A DNA stretch of 33,098 nucleotides, from assembly GCA_009731375.1 (NCBI GenBank), contig BJOX01000037.1:25648-58745 (forward strand). Direction: 5' to 3'. The first letter of the stretch is position 1, and the number at the start of each line of letters is the position of its first letter. The position numbers were made by a program, and so were the translations under genes. Source of the stretch: Paulinella micropora (lineage: Eukaryota; Cercozoa; Imbricatea; Euglyphida). Shown one piece after another: positions 1-10,600 of this stretch. The notes below the pieces were generated by a model that searched no databases, was not told the DNA's origin, and saw only the letters and a list, made by a program, of their open reading frames with translations.

Positions 1-29
<29 letters not shown>
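1..29. repeat. Poly-G run at window edge
   Basis: There are 29 consecutive G at the left edge. Similar long G runs flank the gaps at 3508 and 20975. This may be a true homopolymer or a sequencing/assembly artefact at a contig end. Confidence 0.9.
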
Positions 30-32
<3 letters not shown>

Positions 33-389
33 TATCTGCATAACATAAATACCAAAGTGTTGCGGTCGGTTGATAGACCGCACCCTCTTTTAATTTTCAT
101 TGAAATTTTACCCCTGTATTTAACAATACAAAAGCTTTTTTTTTTTTTTTCTTTTTTAATTTTTTTTAAAATACTTTTTTCCTCTTTAATATAATATTTA
201 ATATTATAATTTTTTTTAAAATTAATTTAGTACTTATCAATATTGTTATTATATTTAGTATTATTGTTATTATTAATTTTTTTTACTAATATTAATATTA
301 ATATAGTAATATGAACTTGAAATTATTAATTTTAATATTATTAATAATATTAATATGAACTTGACAATTGAATAAGGTTTTAATAATTG
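30..389. other. AT-rich stretch with no gene seen
   Basis: Mostly A/T runs and TAA/ATT-like low-complexity sequence. A short phrase (aatatgaacttga) occurs twice, near 308 and 352. No coding potential is visible. It lies downstream of the minus-strand transposase-like gene and could hold its 3' flank. Confidence 0.6.
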
Positions 390-862
390 TTAAAACATCG
401 CTTCATCTTGATTACGATCAAACTCCAAACCAATCAACACATCAGAAAAATCATAATCTGAGTGTCTGCATACAGCAACATGCTTATCGTAACAGCCCTC
501 GTAAAAGTAACGCTTGCCACAACTTTTACATTCAAACTTCCATTGCTGCAGCTGCCAGCCTGCTGCTTCCTTCAAGAACAGAGACAGATATCGGGCGCGG
601 TAGTGAGCGGTAAGTAGCTCTTCCATCCAAGATGCGCGCCTGCTGTTACGCTTGAAGTAAAACAAAGACTGCAAGTTGTTCAGTAACTCTAATGATTGGC
701 AAGTGTAAAAGTAGAGAGTGTGATGCAACTTGAGCAATGCGGCCACGTGATTGCAGAGCAAGTGAATGTATGGAGTAATGAAAGTGGCCAAGTAAGTAGG
801 ATGCGGACAAACATCTTTCCACATCACTACCGTGCCATCCTCCGCCCGCCTCCCTGTCTTGT

Positions 863-872
863 NNNNNNNNNN
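863..872. other. Assembly gap (10 N) with overlapping flanks
   Basis: The bases on both sides share ctgtcttgt, so the two contig ends probably overlap and the gap is artificial. Merging them could restore one reading frame of the surrounding minus-strand gene. Confidence 0.85.
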
Positions 873-1344
873 ACTGTCTTGTCATCTTCCTTTCTTACAC
901 ACCTGCGTTGATCCCGCTCCGCCGCCTTCATGTCAGTCGTGTGCCGCCAGAACACAAGTGACGTGGGAAGCATCTCTTTACATTTCCACTGCCCACCTTC
1001 CTGCAGCTGAGGATGCGGTTTGTTACCGGCATGACTAGGATCAGTCATGACACGGAAGATATCCCTTGTCTGATTCTCCCATTGCTCAGCCTGTTCAGCA
1101 GTGAAGAAATGATTAGAATCAAGTACCTCAAACTGCTTGTGCCATAAAAGCCAGAACTTCTTGATGCGCTCCCAGCGGCCTGGCAACAACAAGTTTGCAA
1201 AGTCAAGCTTACCATTCTTGACTTCATTAAACAAAGCACGCAAAGTTGTGCCGCGATCCAAGCCAGTCCACTCGTAGTCACCGCGGCCGCCTTGAAGATC
1301 AATTCATTCCACCTAATTTTCACACCAGACACAACCCTAGAACG

Positions 1345-1385
1345 GGGCCGCGCGGCCGGGCGCCACCGGCCGCGCCCGGTATCGG
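1345..1385. repeat. GC-rich imperfect palindrome
   Basis: Perfect 10-bp arms (gcgcggccgg / ccggccgcgc) with a 6-base loop lie inside a run of almost only G and C, in an otherwise average-GC coding region. It coincides with a point where the minus-strand reading frame is lost, so it may mark a compression error or a small insertion. Confidence 0.7.
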
Positions 1386-2238
1386 ATCGTTGCGAAGCAA
1401 ACGCTCAAACTCTCGCACCCGATCCTCGTGATTCCGCCACTCTTCCGTAAGCGGCTCACCGCCTAGCCACGGCGTCTTTGGCATGCCTTCAATTATCTCC
1501 CTAATTAGAGCAGCTGCAAAACGACCTGATACTCTCAGCATCAATGTGTAACAAATCCGGTAGATGTTGTTCAATAGGTATGAAATGAAACAAAGATTTG
1601 TCATGCTTCTTGCCGGCCTCTCCCGGCTTGAAGTTAGACAACCTAGTAATCGTATGTTTCGTGGTGAGATCATACCTATTTTCTTCCCGGCAGAAGCAGT
1701 ACATGCAGAAGTCCTTGGAGTTGGCGGACTTATGACCGGTACACTCCAGCAACCATTTCATATCGTCAATCACAAAGAGTTTAATAGTAGGTAAAGTGAC
1801 ACCTGTGGTTGGATGTTTCCATCCGCCGGCGTCCTGCACTTTCTCCAGCCGGCGAAGCACATCTTGACACACTACCTCCAGCTCTTCCTGCTTTTCGTTA
1901 CACTTAGCAATTAGCAAAGGGAAGAGCGCATCTTGTGAGGTAGGGGTAGGCATAGGTGCCAGTGGCTTGCCGTTGACATCAACCGGGAAAAGCTTGGCTG
2001 CTAACACAACGGATCGTAGATTTGCGCCTGTCTTCCGCCCGTCCCCGCCGAGAGCTAAATGTATCTCTTTTAATTTATTACTATCCTCACCTTCTACTAA
2101 CTTACTATCTTTTAACAACTCGTAAAAATAGCTCATAACTGCATCAAAGTCTACACTAGCTGACTGCCTGTCTGCACTACCCTTTAACCGGAACTGCTCC
2201 ACCACGGTCTCCGTCACAGTCTTCTTGTGCTTCAGCAA

Positions 2239-2339
2239 CTAAAAACCCCGGAGGTTAAAAAAGAAAAAAAAAGTGATAAAAAAAATATTTAATAAAAAAA
2301 AAATTTAATGTGCATACTGAAAAAAACTTTCCACTCACC

Positions 2340-2370
<31 letters not shown>

Positions 2371-2622
2371 AAGAAAAAAAGAAAAGAAAGAAAAGAAAAG
2401 AAAAAAAAAAGAAAAAAAAAGAAAAAAAAAGAAGTGGAAGAAGAAGAAGAAGAAGAAGAAGAAGAAGAAGAAGAAGAAGAAGGAGAAAGAGAGAGAGAGA
2501 GAGATTGCAAGGCAACTAAAAAGGGTAAAACTGGGAGAGGACCAGTCACTAACCAGATACTCTCCTAGCCTTACCCCCCAGTAACACCCCCCCCCCCAAA
2601 AAAAAAGAAGAAAAAAAAAGAA

Positions 2623-2657
<35 letters not shown>

Positions 2658-2699
2658 TATGTATGTATGTATGTGTATGTGTGTGTGTGTGTGTGTGAC
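2239..2699 (-). other. Intron filled with microsatellites
   Basis: Predicted 461-nt phase-0 intron. The donor GT is at 2699-2698 and the acceptor is a T-run followed by AG at 2240-2239. On the plus strand it contains (GA)n at 2341-2370, A-rich AAAAG repeats, (GAA)n at 2440-2481, (GA)n at 2489-2503, poly-C and (TG)n at 2672-2697. Several low-complexity open frames here are artefacts of the repeats. Confidence 0.55.
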
Positions 2700-3765
2700 C
2701 AAGGAGGATGTGAGGAAGGGATGCTTGACTAGCCGCAGCAACTGTTTTGTCTGCCTGTCTGAATGACCAGCAGTGTCACAATATAAAAGCAGTTGATATG
2801 CCCTATGTCTGAGGTCCTCCCCTGTTGCTCCTACCTTCCCCCACTGCTCTCCCATCTCATTTATCATCGTCTGTCCCTCTTCTAAATCTTCTTTGCTAAT
2901 TCCCTGTGCCTCATCTACTAACTCTGTCAACCCTGCTACCACTGCATCTCTCCTCTTCTTCCTCCTTCTTTTCGCCTTTCTCGCCACATTTCCCTCCTCC
3001 CCTTTCCCTGCCCTCACCCTAGGCATGCTTGCTATCACTATCTCTTGGTACTGATTCCTATATCTCTCCATCACTATCTTTTCGTCTCCCCACTCAATGC
3101 GTTGTACGAGTTTGTGTGTGCATGTTAATGCGTGTCTCAACTTGTCTTCTACTATCACTTCCTCCTCTACATCTGCCTCTGCCTTGCCACTACCTAACTG
3201 TGTGAGTCGTGAGAATGAGGTGGAGGAGGAGGAAGCTGTGCGTGTGTGTGCAAACACGAGTTTGACTTGTGCTTTTGGAGTGGGGGTGGGGGTGCGAGGG
3301 GAAAAAATAGAACGATTTAATAGCTCACCTCTCTCCTGAACTACACTAACAGAGGAAGTAGAGGGAGGAGCAGGAAGAGAGGAGGACTGAGAAGGAGAAG
3401 AAGGAGAAAAAGGAGAAAGGAGAGAAGAAGTTCTCGTTCTTGTCTTGACTGGGCTTGGGGGGGGCAGAATAGAACGTGGGGGCGTAGGGGGGGGGGGGGG
3501 GGGGGGGNNNNNNNNNNTGGATGTAAGGGGTAATGAAGTTGTCGAGGTATGTGACTGGGCTTGGGGGGGGGCAGAATAGAACGTGGGGGTCTGGCTGTGG
3601 GCTGGCGTGGGGGGGGCGGTGCTTCGACTTCTCCTCCAGGGCCACGGTGCGGGAACGCTGGGCAAGACGCTTCCCAGAGCCAGGCTTCTCCGCGTTTTTG
3701 GAACGCTTCCGGGTAACCCCCAATCTCCTTCTTCTGTTATGGCCTGGGAGGTTGGTTTTCGGCAT
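2700..3765 (-). CDS. Exon 1 of transposase-like gene (contains gap)
   Basis: The start is chosen at the ATG near 3765, giving a Lys/Arg-rich N terminus (MPKTNLPGHNRRRR), then Pro/Ser-rich low-complexity sequence interrupted by the gap at 3508. After it come an acidic/basic stretch and a helical segment (AYQLLLYCDTAGHSDRQT) running to LVKHPFLTSSL. The open frame continues into (CA)n and (CT)n repeat, which is clearly intronic. A GT at 2699-2698 after a complete TTG codon fits a phase-0 donor (ggtcac context, weak). Poly-C/poly-G length around the gap makes the frame there unreliable. Confidence 0.5.
3453..3588. repeat. Repeated segment flanking a gap
   Basis: The phrase tgactgggcttgggggggg with cagaatagaacgtggggg occurs at about 3453-3489 and again at 3551-3588, on either side of the 10-N gap at 3508-3517 and a poly-G run. 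Either a tandem duplication or one locus represented twice by mis-scaffolding. Confidence 0.75.
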
Positions 3766-3822
3766 TGCTCGAATGAAAATTATGAAAAACGGTTTGGTAT
3801 TAAAATAGATAAAAAGCCGCAC

Positions 3823-4385
3823 GACCCTTCAAGTACACAAGAGCTGGTCGAGAAAAAACCAAGAAAAAATCAGGCCGGGCCAGGCGAAAAAAGGGAGGTG
3901 GCGCCCTTATCGAAATTTTTTATCCCAACTTTTTTACTGAAAAACACTGTCAGAACGTCTTGCCGGGTGGTACGCAGAACTAAGTAACTAAAACAGATTA
4001 AAACATGCGGTTTTCACTAAACAAAATATTAACAAGTGTAGATTTACGCACCATATTTTCCGGATCAAAAAAATTAAAAAATCAAATTTTATTATTGTAT
4101 TGTAAAATAGTCAAAATATTACCGTTAAGTATATTTCGAATTCAAATTCAATTTTTGAGTTGAATATGACAAACAAAACATATGATTTAGATCTCTACAG
4201 CAAAAAATAAGTTCTAAAAAATAATCAGAACTCGTTGAGTTCCGTGTGCCACCGCACAATCCATCCAAATTACATATGCGGTTGTAGGGTGAGGAGATGT
4301 GGGGTGTGTTTGTTGATGGGGGGTTGGGCTTGTTGTTTTTGTGGTTGTGCGCGTGAGGGGGGGGTCTGCTATTTTTCTCACACTC
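3823..4385. other. Intergenic stretch, no gene recognised
   Basis: From about 3990 to 4230 the sequence is AT-rich and non-coding in appearance. From 4235 it becomes G/T-rich on the plus strand with short open frames of biased composition. It lies upstream of the transposase-like gene, so a promoter could be here, but no specific element is recognisable. Confidence 0.5.
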
Positions 4386-4388
4386 TCA

Positions 4389-4887
4389 CTCTTTCTCTCT
4401 CTCTCCCACTTCCTGTCTAGCTATCTTTCTATAAGCTAAGTTGAAGTCGTGGCGAAGGGCGGCGTTGTAATCCCGTCCCAAATAGCCAGGGAGCTGGAAA
4501 CCCGCCGCGACGACGAAGGCCTCCATGTCGGCAACGCCAAGGTCTGGGATGGGCGGGATGGGTCGGGCTTGCTGCCGATAGTACAACTGTGCAAACAGAA
4601 AAAAAAAACAAGCAAAAACGTGTTTGAAAACATGTATCAAGTGTGTGTGTGGAAACACATGGGAAAAAAATGAAAAAGGAAAAAGAAATAACCTCAGAAC
4701 GAGGGTGAAGTTCGTCTTCCATTTTTCGCGAAGTGAGTGCGAGGAAAAGATGACGATATAGTCTGTGCGTGGTAATTTGTCGACAAATATACCAGATAAC
4801 ACACGTTTTTTCAAGGGCCCTTGGTGGTGTAACCGGAACAGCTACTCTCACAGTTAGTCGTACCTCAACTGTAGAGGGGCAGACCAA
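4389..4887 (-). CDS. Candidate small spliced gene, unknown product
   Basis: Two minus-strand open segments join in phase across a likely intron. The first (4887-4693) ends KMEDELHPRSE. A GT donor follows at 4692-4691, then a T-rich tract with acceptor tgcacag ending at 4587, then LYYRQQARPIPPIPDLGVAD and on to a stop at 4386. The second segment has normal amino-acid composition (DYNAALRHDFNLAYRKI). The intron would be 106 nt, phase 0. No domain is recognised. It lies just downstream of the gypsy element and might be host or element-derived; the 5' end is uncertain. Confidence 0.35.
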
Positions 4888-4896
4888 GCATAAGAG

Positions 4897-5251
4897 TCAA
4901 GTAACGACAAGCCTGACAACACTTGATGCCACTATGTAATGTACGGGCCGGCCGACAATCCCTTTGCCCCCTTGGGGGAAGCCGATGTAAGCGGTCGACC
5001 CCCACGCCGAAGACTGACTCCTCATTCGAAGGCGCCCTCGACCGACCGATACATGACATGAAGCATCCCGGCTGTCGAATAAGTAAAAATAATTGGTCCA
5101 CGTCCAGTGCGAGTCTCCCATGAGAACTCGTGCCCCCGAGCCTAGCTCTTTCACCTCAGGCATTAAAAGAAATGCCCCGTCTTGATCTCCCCTTTCCCGT
5201 AGAAAAATCAAAGTAGCCAATGATCCGTAAGCGACATCAGACTTCGTAGCT
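4897..5251 (-). other. Possible tail of gypsy polyprotein / 3' flank
   Basis: Past the stop of the integrase C-terminal frame, another minus frame stays open through 4897 with protein-like composition (SDVAYGSLATLIFL, PEVKELGSGARVLMG). A one-base shift near 5260 would join it to the preceding frame. A purine-rich gggaaaggggaga near 5203 could be the polypurine tract of the element. No LTR is recognised; with the 5' end missing there is no second copy to compare. Confidence 0.3.
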
Positions 5252-6400
5252 TCACGTTTTGACTTGTTTCCGAGGTCGTCCTCGACCCCTGTGCTCTACT
5301 GCTTCCGACTGCGTCTCTTTAGCCCTTCTCTTCTTCGCCGCCACTTCTTTCTCACATCTTGGTGCACCTATCAACAAAAATGATATGCCCGCACTTTGGA
5401 CTTCGTCCCAAATACGAAGCGGAATCCTCCTTTCCTCTGTTAACTCGAACGGCATATCCAACACCACCCTTGGCATCATTTGCACCGTCCATGGTGTAAA
5501 ATCCTCATCGTCCTTCTCGATGGACGCATCCCACTGCTCCAAATCTTTGCCGTCTCGAAATACTGGCGCAAAGATTCTTTCCCGCGTCATATCAATAACA
5601 CTCTTGCTCCTCCAAAAGTGCATTGTCGGAGCAAGTCCCAACGCAGCCCGTACCCGCGTTCTAGGCTGTACATACGTAACCTGCATTAAAAAGAAATAAT
5701 CAAAGTCCTTATCCATGACCGTATCCTCGTGCGGTCGACATAGATAGAACTTATCAACCTGCCAGTCGATCTTAGCCACTTCCTTACCGGCTATCCACGG
5801 TTTCTTCCATACCGTGCCTTTCCGATCCGACATTTCCAATGACTTCGGAATTTCCCTCCCATCTTTGACGTCCACCTTGACGTCCGAAGCCGAACGATCC
5901 TGTTGTCCAGCATTCCTGGCCTCAGCCTTTTCTTCCTTCTGTTGCTTTCGCAACGCCTCCTCACGCTCCTTGCGCGTAAGCAATGCTGGCGGCTGTCTAA
6001 ACGCTGGTGCAATACGCCTCAGCGCTTGTTCCTCATTCTCGTCCTCCAGCAAATAAGGACTGAACTTCGCCAACCGACGAACATGAACAATCTGTTCCCT
6101 TCCACGTGCCCCCGTAGGTGCAATCTTATAATTGTACGCACCCGTCTGACGTACTATCTTAATTGGCCCATGCCACTTATTGTAAAGCTTAATCGATACC
6201 CCTTCCGGTACCGTTGGTACATACAGCAACACTGTATCACCTTCCTTGTACTCCACATGAGAATACTTGCCCATTTCCTGTTCCCGCTGAACCTCTCTCA
6301 GCGTCTCCCGACACTTCTCAATCGCACTCCGTGCTTCCGCGATTGCTCGTAAGCGAACTCCTAACAGTTCACACGGTTCCCACTTATCAGGCGGAAACAA
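5252..6400 (-). pseudogene. Gypsy integrase C-terminal module with AT-hook tail
   Basis: Same frame as the integrase core, separated only by the TGA at 6428. Residues 51-110 form an SH3-like GPY/F-type module (YKEGDTVLLY, KLYNKWHGPIKI, HVRRLAKF). A Lys/Glu-rich helix (145-165) and about 200 residues without a recognised domain follow. The C terminus ends HRGRGRPRKQVKT, an AT-hook (Gly-Arg-Pro core) that could tether integrase to AT-rich DNA, where other gypsy lineages use a chromodomain. Residues count from the first ATG at 6400, which is not a true start. Confidence 0.8.
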
Positions 6401-6427
6401 CAGTTCCGTCGGCGTGTTTAACGCCCG

Positions 6428-7144
6428 TCAATAGACCACCTGATGCGGACTGACACCCCGCGCGTGTCCGCCTAACGACGCCGAAGCTAAATTGTTGACA
6501 GCAAACGTGAACATAGGTACCACATATACCCAGTTAAGCTGGCTGTTCTTACAATAAGTCTTCAACGCTGCCTTCAACGTCCTGTGAACGCGTTCAATCT
6601 TACCATTCGCCATTGGGTTAAAAGCAGTCACATACTGCCAATCGAACCCAAAGAACTTGGCAATCCTTTGCGAAACCTCATTCGCGAAACTCGTTCCTCT
6701 ATCCGAAATAATCCTTCTCGGTATCCCAATACGGCCGAATACCTGATCAATCAGCGCCGCCGCTGTCACTTCCGCTGTCACATCCGTAACAGGGACAGTA
6801 ATGACATAATTGGAAGTTCGATCAATAACCGTTAAGAGATATTTGAATTTTTCCGTTCCCGCCTCTGGAAAAGGACCCACATGATCGATAGGCAAGGTAT
6901 CGAAAATATCCAGAGTGATATCATATTCACCCTTAAGCCCCATCTTCGGCCTATATGGCAACTTGGCCATCTGACAATGAAGACAACCCTTCACAAACTC
7001 CTTAACCCGTTCTCCCAGGTTATTCCACCAAAAACGTCTCCTTAACGACCACGTCATCCTTTCCACCCCCGGGTGGCTCTGCATGGGACAATGATGCGCC
7101 GCAATTAACAAAGACGTTCTGAGTTCCTGCGGAACCCATAACAA
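6428..7144 (-). pseudogene. Gypsy integrase: zinc finger and catalytic core
   Basis: The 238-codon frame starts near the HHCC zinc finger (His17/18, His24, Cys54, Cys57). The core has Asp87 (IDHVGPF), Asp148 (ISDRGTSF) and Glu184 (NGKIERVHRTL); exactly 35 residues lie between the last two, the D,D35E arrangement of retroviral-type integrases, so all catalytic residues are present. The frame ends at TGA (6430-6428) after SPHQVVY. The next ORF continues in the same frame (RALNTPTELLFPP), so the TGA is a point mutation, probably from a Gly codon. Confidence 0.9.
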
Positions 7145-7250
7145 CCCACTTTTTCAACTTTTTTAAACAAATGTTCACGCCGGCCCGCAGTGACATAATA
7201 GGAAACGACCAGCCATTTCCCGTGATCCCACCACGTTTTTTTGACTTGGC

Positions 7251-7252
<2 letters not shown>

Positions 7253-7327
<75 letters not shown>
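7253..7327. repeat. (TTA)25 microsatellite inside gypsy pol
   Basis: There are 25 uninterrupted TTA units (AAT on the coding strand). With about 105 bp of adjoining sequence up to 7145, it separates the GLLWY segment from the integrase zinc finger, which are normally close together. It may be an inserted retroposon tail that brought its own microsatellite. Confidence 0.85.
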
Positions 7328-7328
<1 letters not shown>

Positions 7329-7329
7329 A

Positions 7330-7690
7330 TCGATCCTCCTCATTGGTATATACGCTATCTTTTCCTATATACCAAAGGAGTCCATCCTTTAGTACCAAAC
7401 ACCGCTTGAGTTTCCTTATGTCAATGTCCTCGGGCCTTGCCTGTGGATTGAGCAGATGTTCTCTCAACTCCTTATACTCCGTACTTTCCTTTGTGAAAGT
7501 CCGAAAAGTTTCCACCGACGCCAGTCTGACTGCCGTGTCAGTTTCCAACTGGAATCGAACCTTTTCCGGATGTGCCTCCGGTAACTAAAAAAGATGTTCC
7601 TCCTTAACTTTTTCTTCATCCTCCAAGTTAAGGCACATCGGGCCCTTCGGTAACAAGACCGCGTTAAAGGCACCCTGCCTTCCATAACAT
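7330..7690 (-). pseudogene. Gypsy pol linker between RNase H and integrase
   Basis: After the frameshift near 7675 the second frame reads through NLEDEEKVKEEHLF, then a TAG at 7587-7585, then LPEAHPEKVRFQLETD and on to GLLWYIGKDSVYTNEEDR. Replacing the TAG by a sense codon would keep the frame, so it looks like a point mutation. The GLLWY segment is typical of the region just before the integrase zinc finger in gypsy pol. The frame then runs into the (AAT)n array. Confidence 0.7.
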
Positions 7691-10600
7691 CCTCCCCCTC
7701 TTTCCTATCCGCGGTCCTTGCTTCCGCCCATAGGATATCCTCACACGCCTCTCTCGCGATCGGCGAGTAACAGCATGCACATTTGTCTCGTGCCGCTACC
7801 TCGACTGCTTCCAACGCAGACACTTCCTCGCTGCGCGTGTCACGTTGATTGTTATTATGCGTGAACGGATGATACCAAAGCCCCGACGGCAACTTGGTGT
7901 CTTCCGCTCCCTGTTCCTCCCAATCATGTAGATCCACATCATGACCCATGATTGCGAACACCGCCCCCGGCGTTCGAAATTCAAACTGTGCCATTCGCAC
8001 CTCCTTGACCGTATTACGTCGCTGTAAATCATCAACGGCCTTATCCTTCTGTCCACTCTTGTCCTCATACCGAGAACAAAAATCAGGGACAACATTCCTT
8101 TTGCCCTTGATGTAATGAATGGTGAAGTCATACTCCGCCAATTCCAACTGCCACCTGGCCAACCTACCTGTATGATCTCCAGACATGAGCCATAGCAGGT
8201 TATGATGGTCCGTTCTAACCAAAATGTTAGGAGTACCCCACAGGTATTCCCGCAACCTCTGGAAAGCCCACACTATAGCGAGTGCTTCCCGCTGCCTTGT
8301 GCAGTATTCCTTTTCCGCCGGTATCAGCTGCCGGCTGATGAACATAACGGGCCGCAACTGCCCAATGGACTTGTCAATTTGTTGAAGCACCGCTCCTACT
8401 GCGTACGAAGACGCGTCAGTGTCGAGCACGAACTGTTCCTTCCAGTCAGGTAACATAAGAACTCGACCTCCCTGCCTTGGGTCTTTAGCGATCTCATCCT
8501 TGAGCTCCGCTATCACTCTCGTGACTTCCTCCGGCCATGGGTCGTCCCCGACCCCTTGCTTCAGGAATTTCCTGACCACCGCTACTCTTTCCGCAAACCC
8601 CGGAATGAATTCACCATAATACTGAGCCAGCGATATAAAGGAATGTAAGTCCGTCCGAGTCTTTGGCATCGGCATAGACGCTACATAGTTCCTCTTTTCA
8701 TATGCAATCGCACACCGACCCTCTGAGATCTCATATCCCAGGTACTGTATCTTTCTTTGTGCGAAGTCACATTTCTGAGCATTCAAGCGCAATCCAAACG
8801 CGTTTATACGTCGCAAGACGTCCTGCACGTGTTCCACGTGTTTCTCCATACTCTCTGAATAAATGATAATATCATCTATGTAACAGAAAGCATAATCCTC
8901 CGTCGACCCAAGACGAACCACCGTCGCCTCATCGTCGTACTCCTTCCCCAGCATCTTAGTCATAGCATGCTGAAATAGACCCGGAGAGCACTTAAGACCC
9001 ATCGGTAATACCTTCCACACGTATGTAGTCATTCCGACCATAAACGCTGTGAGATACCGACATGACTCATTAAGAGGGATTTGCCAAAACCCGCTCTTAA
9101 GATCAAGCGTAGTATACACCTTCGCATGCTTGAGCCGGTTGATCCCCTTCCTGAGATCCGGTACCGGTGTCTCGATCTGCTTCAGAATCTTATTGATCCT
9201 ATAGTAATTGATACACATACGTAAGGACCCATCCGGCTTGGGCGCCATACGCACAGGTGAAGACACCTCCGATAAGCGTGCCTCAATGATGTCCTTCTCC
9301 AAAAGCTCCTGAGTGATTTCCCGAGCCATCCGATCCTCGTGATAGCTCATACGTGACGGTCTCCTGTGACCCACCACGTCTTCACCCAGCTTCCGTCCAA
9401 AGTTAGCCTCGTAACCCCGAACAGAGCCCGCCTCAAGAGGCCCAAATACCTCCATATTATTCTCCAAGATACCCTTGAGGGCATCTCGCTCCTTCATAGT
9501 ACCTTCCCAAGTACTATATTTCTCCGCAATAGCCTTTTCCGCGGCTATCCTAGCCTCCTCAATCTCCTTATGAGAGGCCTTACGTGATAACTGCGCCACA
9601 TCCTCCATCGGAATAGGCCGCTCATCCTCACGTACCATCGTCCCATGGTACCTAGTTTCCTCCTTGCCTCTCCACTGGGCAAGCTGTGCCACATGATCTA
9701 TGATAATGGCATATTGCATTGCATGCGTGCGGTGATATATACCCGATATCCAAGAGAAGGCTTGCTTTCTCACATCCGCCATCTCACGTTGCATTAACTT
9801 GGCCCCATAAGCCAACGCCTTCTCCTTCGTCCCCAATCGTAAAGCCAAGACCAGCTTATGGCCTCTATGTGGGATCGGGACCGGGTCATCAATAAGATGA
9901 TCCTCTATATCCTGCCACCACATTTCCGTCCGAGTTCCCACTGGGATGACTATAGTGAAATCATCCACCGATAGCCTGTTTTTCAAGACCTCCTTAATGG
10001 CCTTGACTCCCTTAGGGAAAAACAAATTATCATCCCAGTGACTCTTCAAGAAGGCTTCTACGATCGGCTTAGGCTGCTTGACCGGCAGCTTATGTTGGGT
10101 AACATTCCAAACCACATGAGACGTCGTGGTCGAATGCACATCTATATAGACATGCTGATCACCGGCATCCTCCATGCCCGCAATCGTACCCCGCAACAAT
10201 TCCGCTTTTGCTGCGTAGAGGTGTTCCAACCTCGCGTCTATCGCGGCCACTACCGCCTCCTCCTTTGCGGAATCCCTACAATCCACGTTCACGACCCTCA
10301 CGTCGCGTGGGTCCCTGTAGGCCCAGCCAAAGGTTGTGGTCATGACATATTCCGTCTCCTGTATCTTGTCGTCAGAATTGTCAGCAACCACACTTGCTTC
10401 CCCAGAGTCCCCCGACTCTACTGTGCATACATGGAAGAACGAGGCTGTTACAGGCTCCTGAATGTGGGGTGTGACCGAAGGCTCCGTGCCCTCGGACACC
10501 ACCTTTGTCCACCCCCAGTCAGCGCGCATGACTGGTGAGACACTCACATCCAAATCGTGCGCTACCGCACATTGGCCTTCCCGCCGTAAAGGTTCATACG

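Larger units (their letters stand above)
390..2238 (-). pseudogene. Exon 2 of transposase-like gene, frameshifted
   Basis: It begins directly after the acceptor with LLKHKKTVTETVVEQF. The first intact part (2238-1545) holds the CMYCFC cysteine cluster and ends at PDLLHI. One surplus base near 1543 moves the frame; in the next frame LMLRVSGRFAAALIREII follows directly. A GC-rich palindrome at 1345-1385 precedes another frame change to GDYEWTGLDRG at about 1285-1250. The last part (827-390) has TYLATFITPYIHLL, a Cys/Leu-rich helix and a zinc-finger-like C-x2-C-x11-H array (ECKSCGKRYFYEGCYDKH). The 10-N gap at 863 separates the last two pieces. Confidence 0.55.
390..3765 (-). pseudogene. Transposase-like gene, two exons, frameshifted
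   Basis: Minus-strand gene assembled from several pieces. It starts at an ATG near 3765 (basic, then Ser/Pro-rich N terminus), is spliced at 2699/2239 and ends with a zinc-finger-like C terminus near 390. From memory, motif order and spacing resemble a large uncharacterised protein family expanded in some fungi (Rhizophagus-type) and protists, suspected to be transposon-derived: a CxxCxC motif after HKSANSK, then a PxxQHLPDLLH-type motif, an LMLRV segment, a YEWTGLDRG segment and a FITPYIH segment. The body is broken by an extra base near 1543, a frame change near 1270-1430 and the gap at 863. Either this is a pseudogene or the assembly has errors. Family assignment is moderate; a catalytic function cannot be read. 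Confidence 0.55.

Noticed and set aside
2255-2549. Ser/Leu- or Arg/Glu-rich frames on both strands
   Set aside because: They come from (GA)n and (GAA)n in an intron.
5050-5251. 3' LTR of the gypsy element
   Set aside because: Only a possible polypurine tract is visible; with the 5' end lost there is no second LTR to compare.
7020-7588. Poly-Asn and poly-Ile frames
   Set aside because: Artefacts of the (TTA)25 array; only the flanking pol segments are real.
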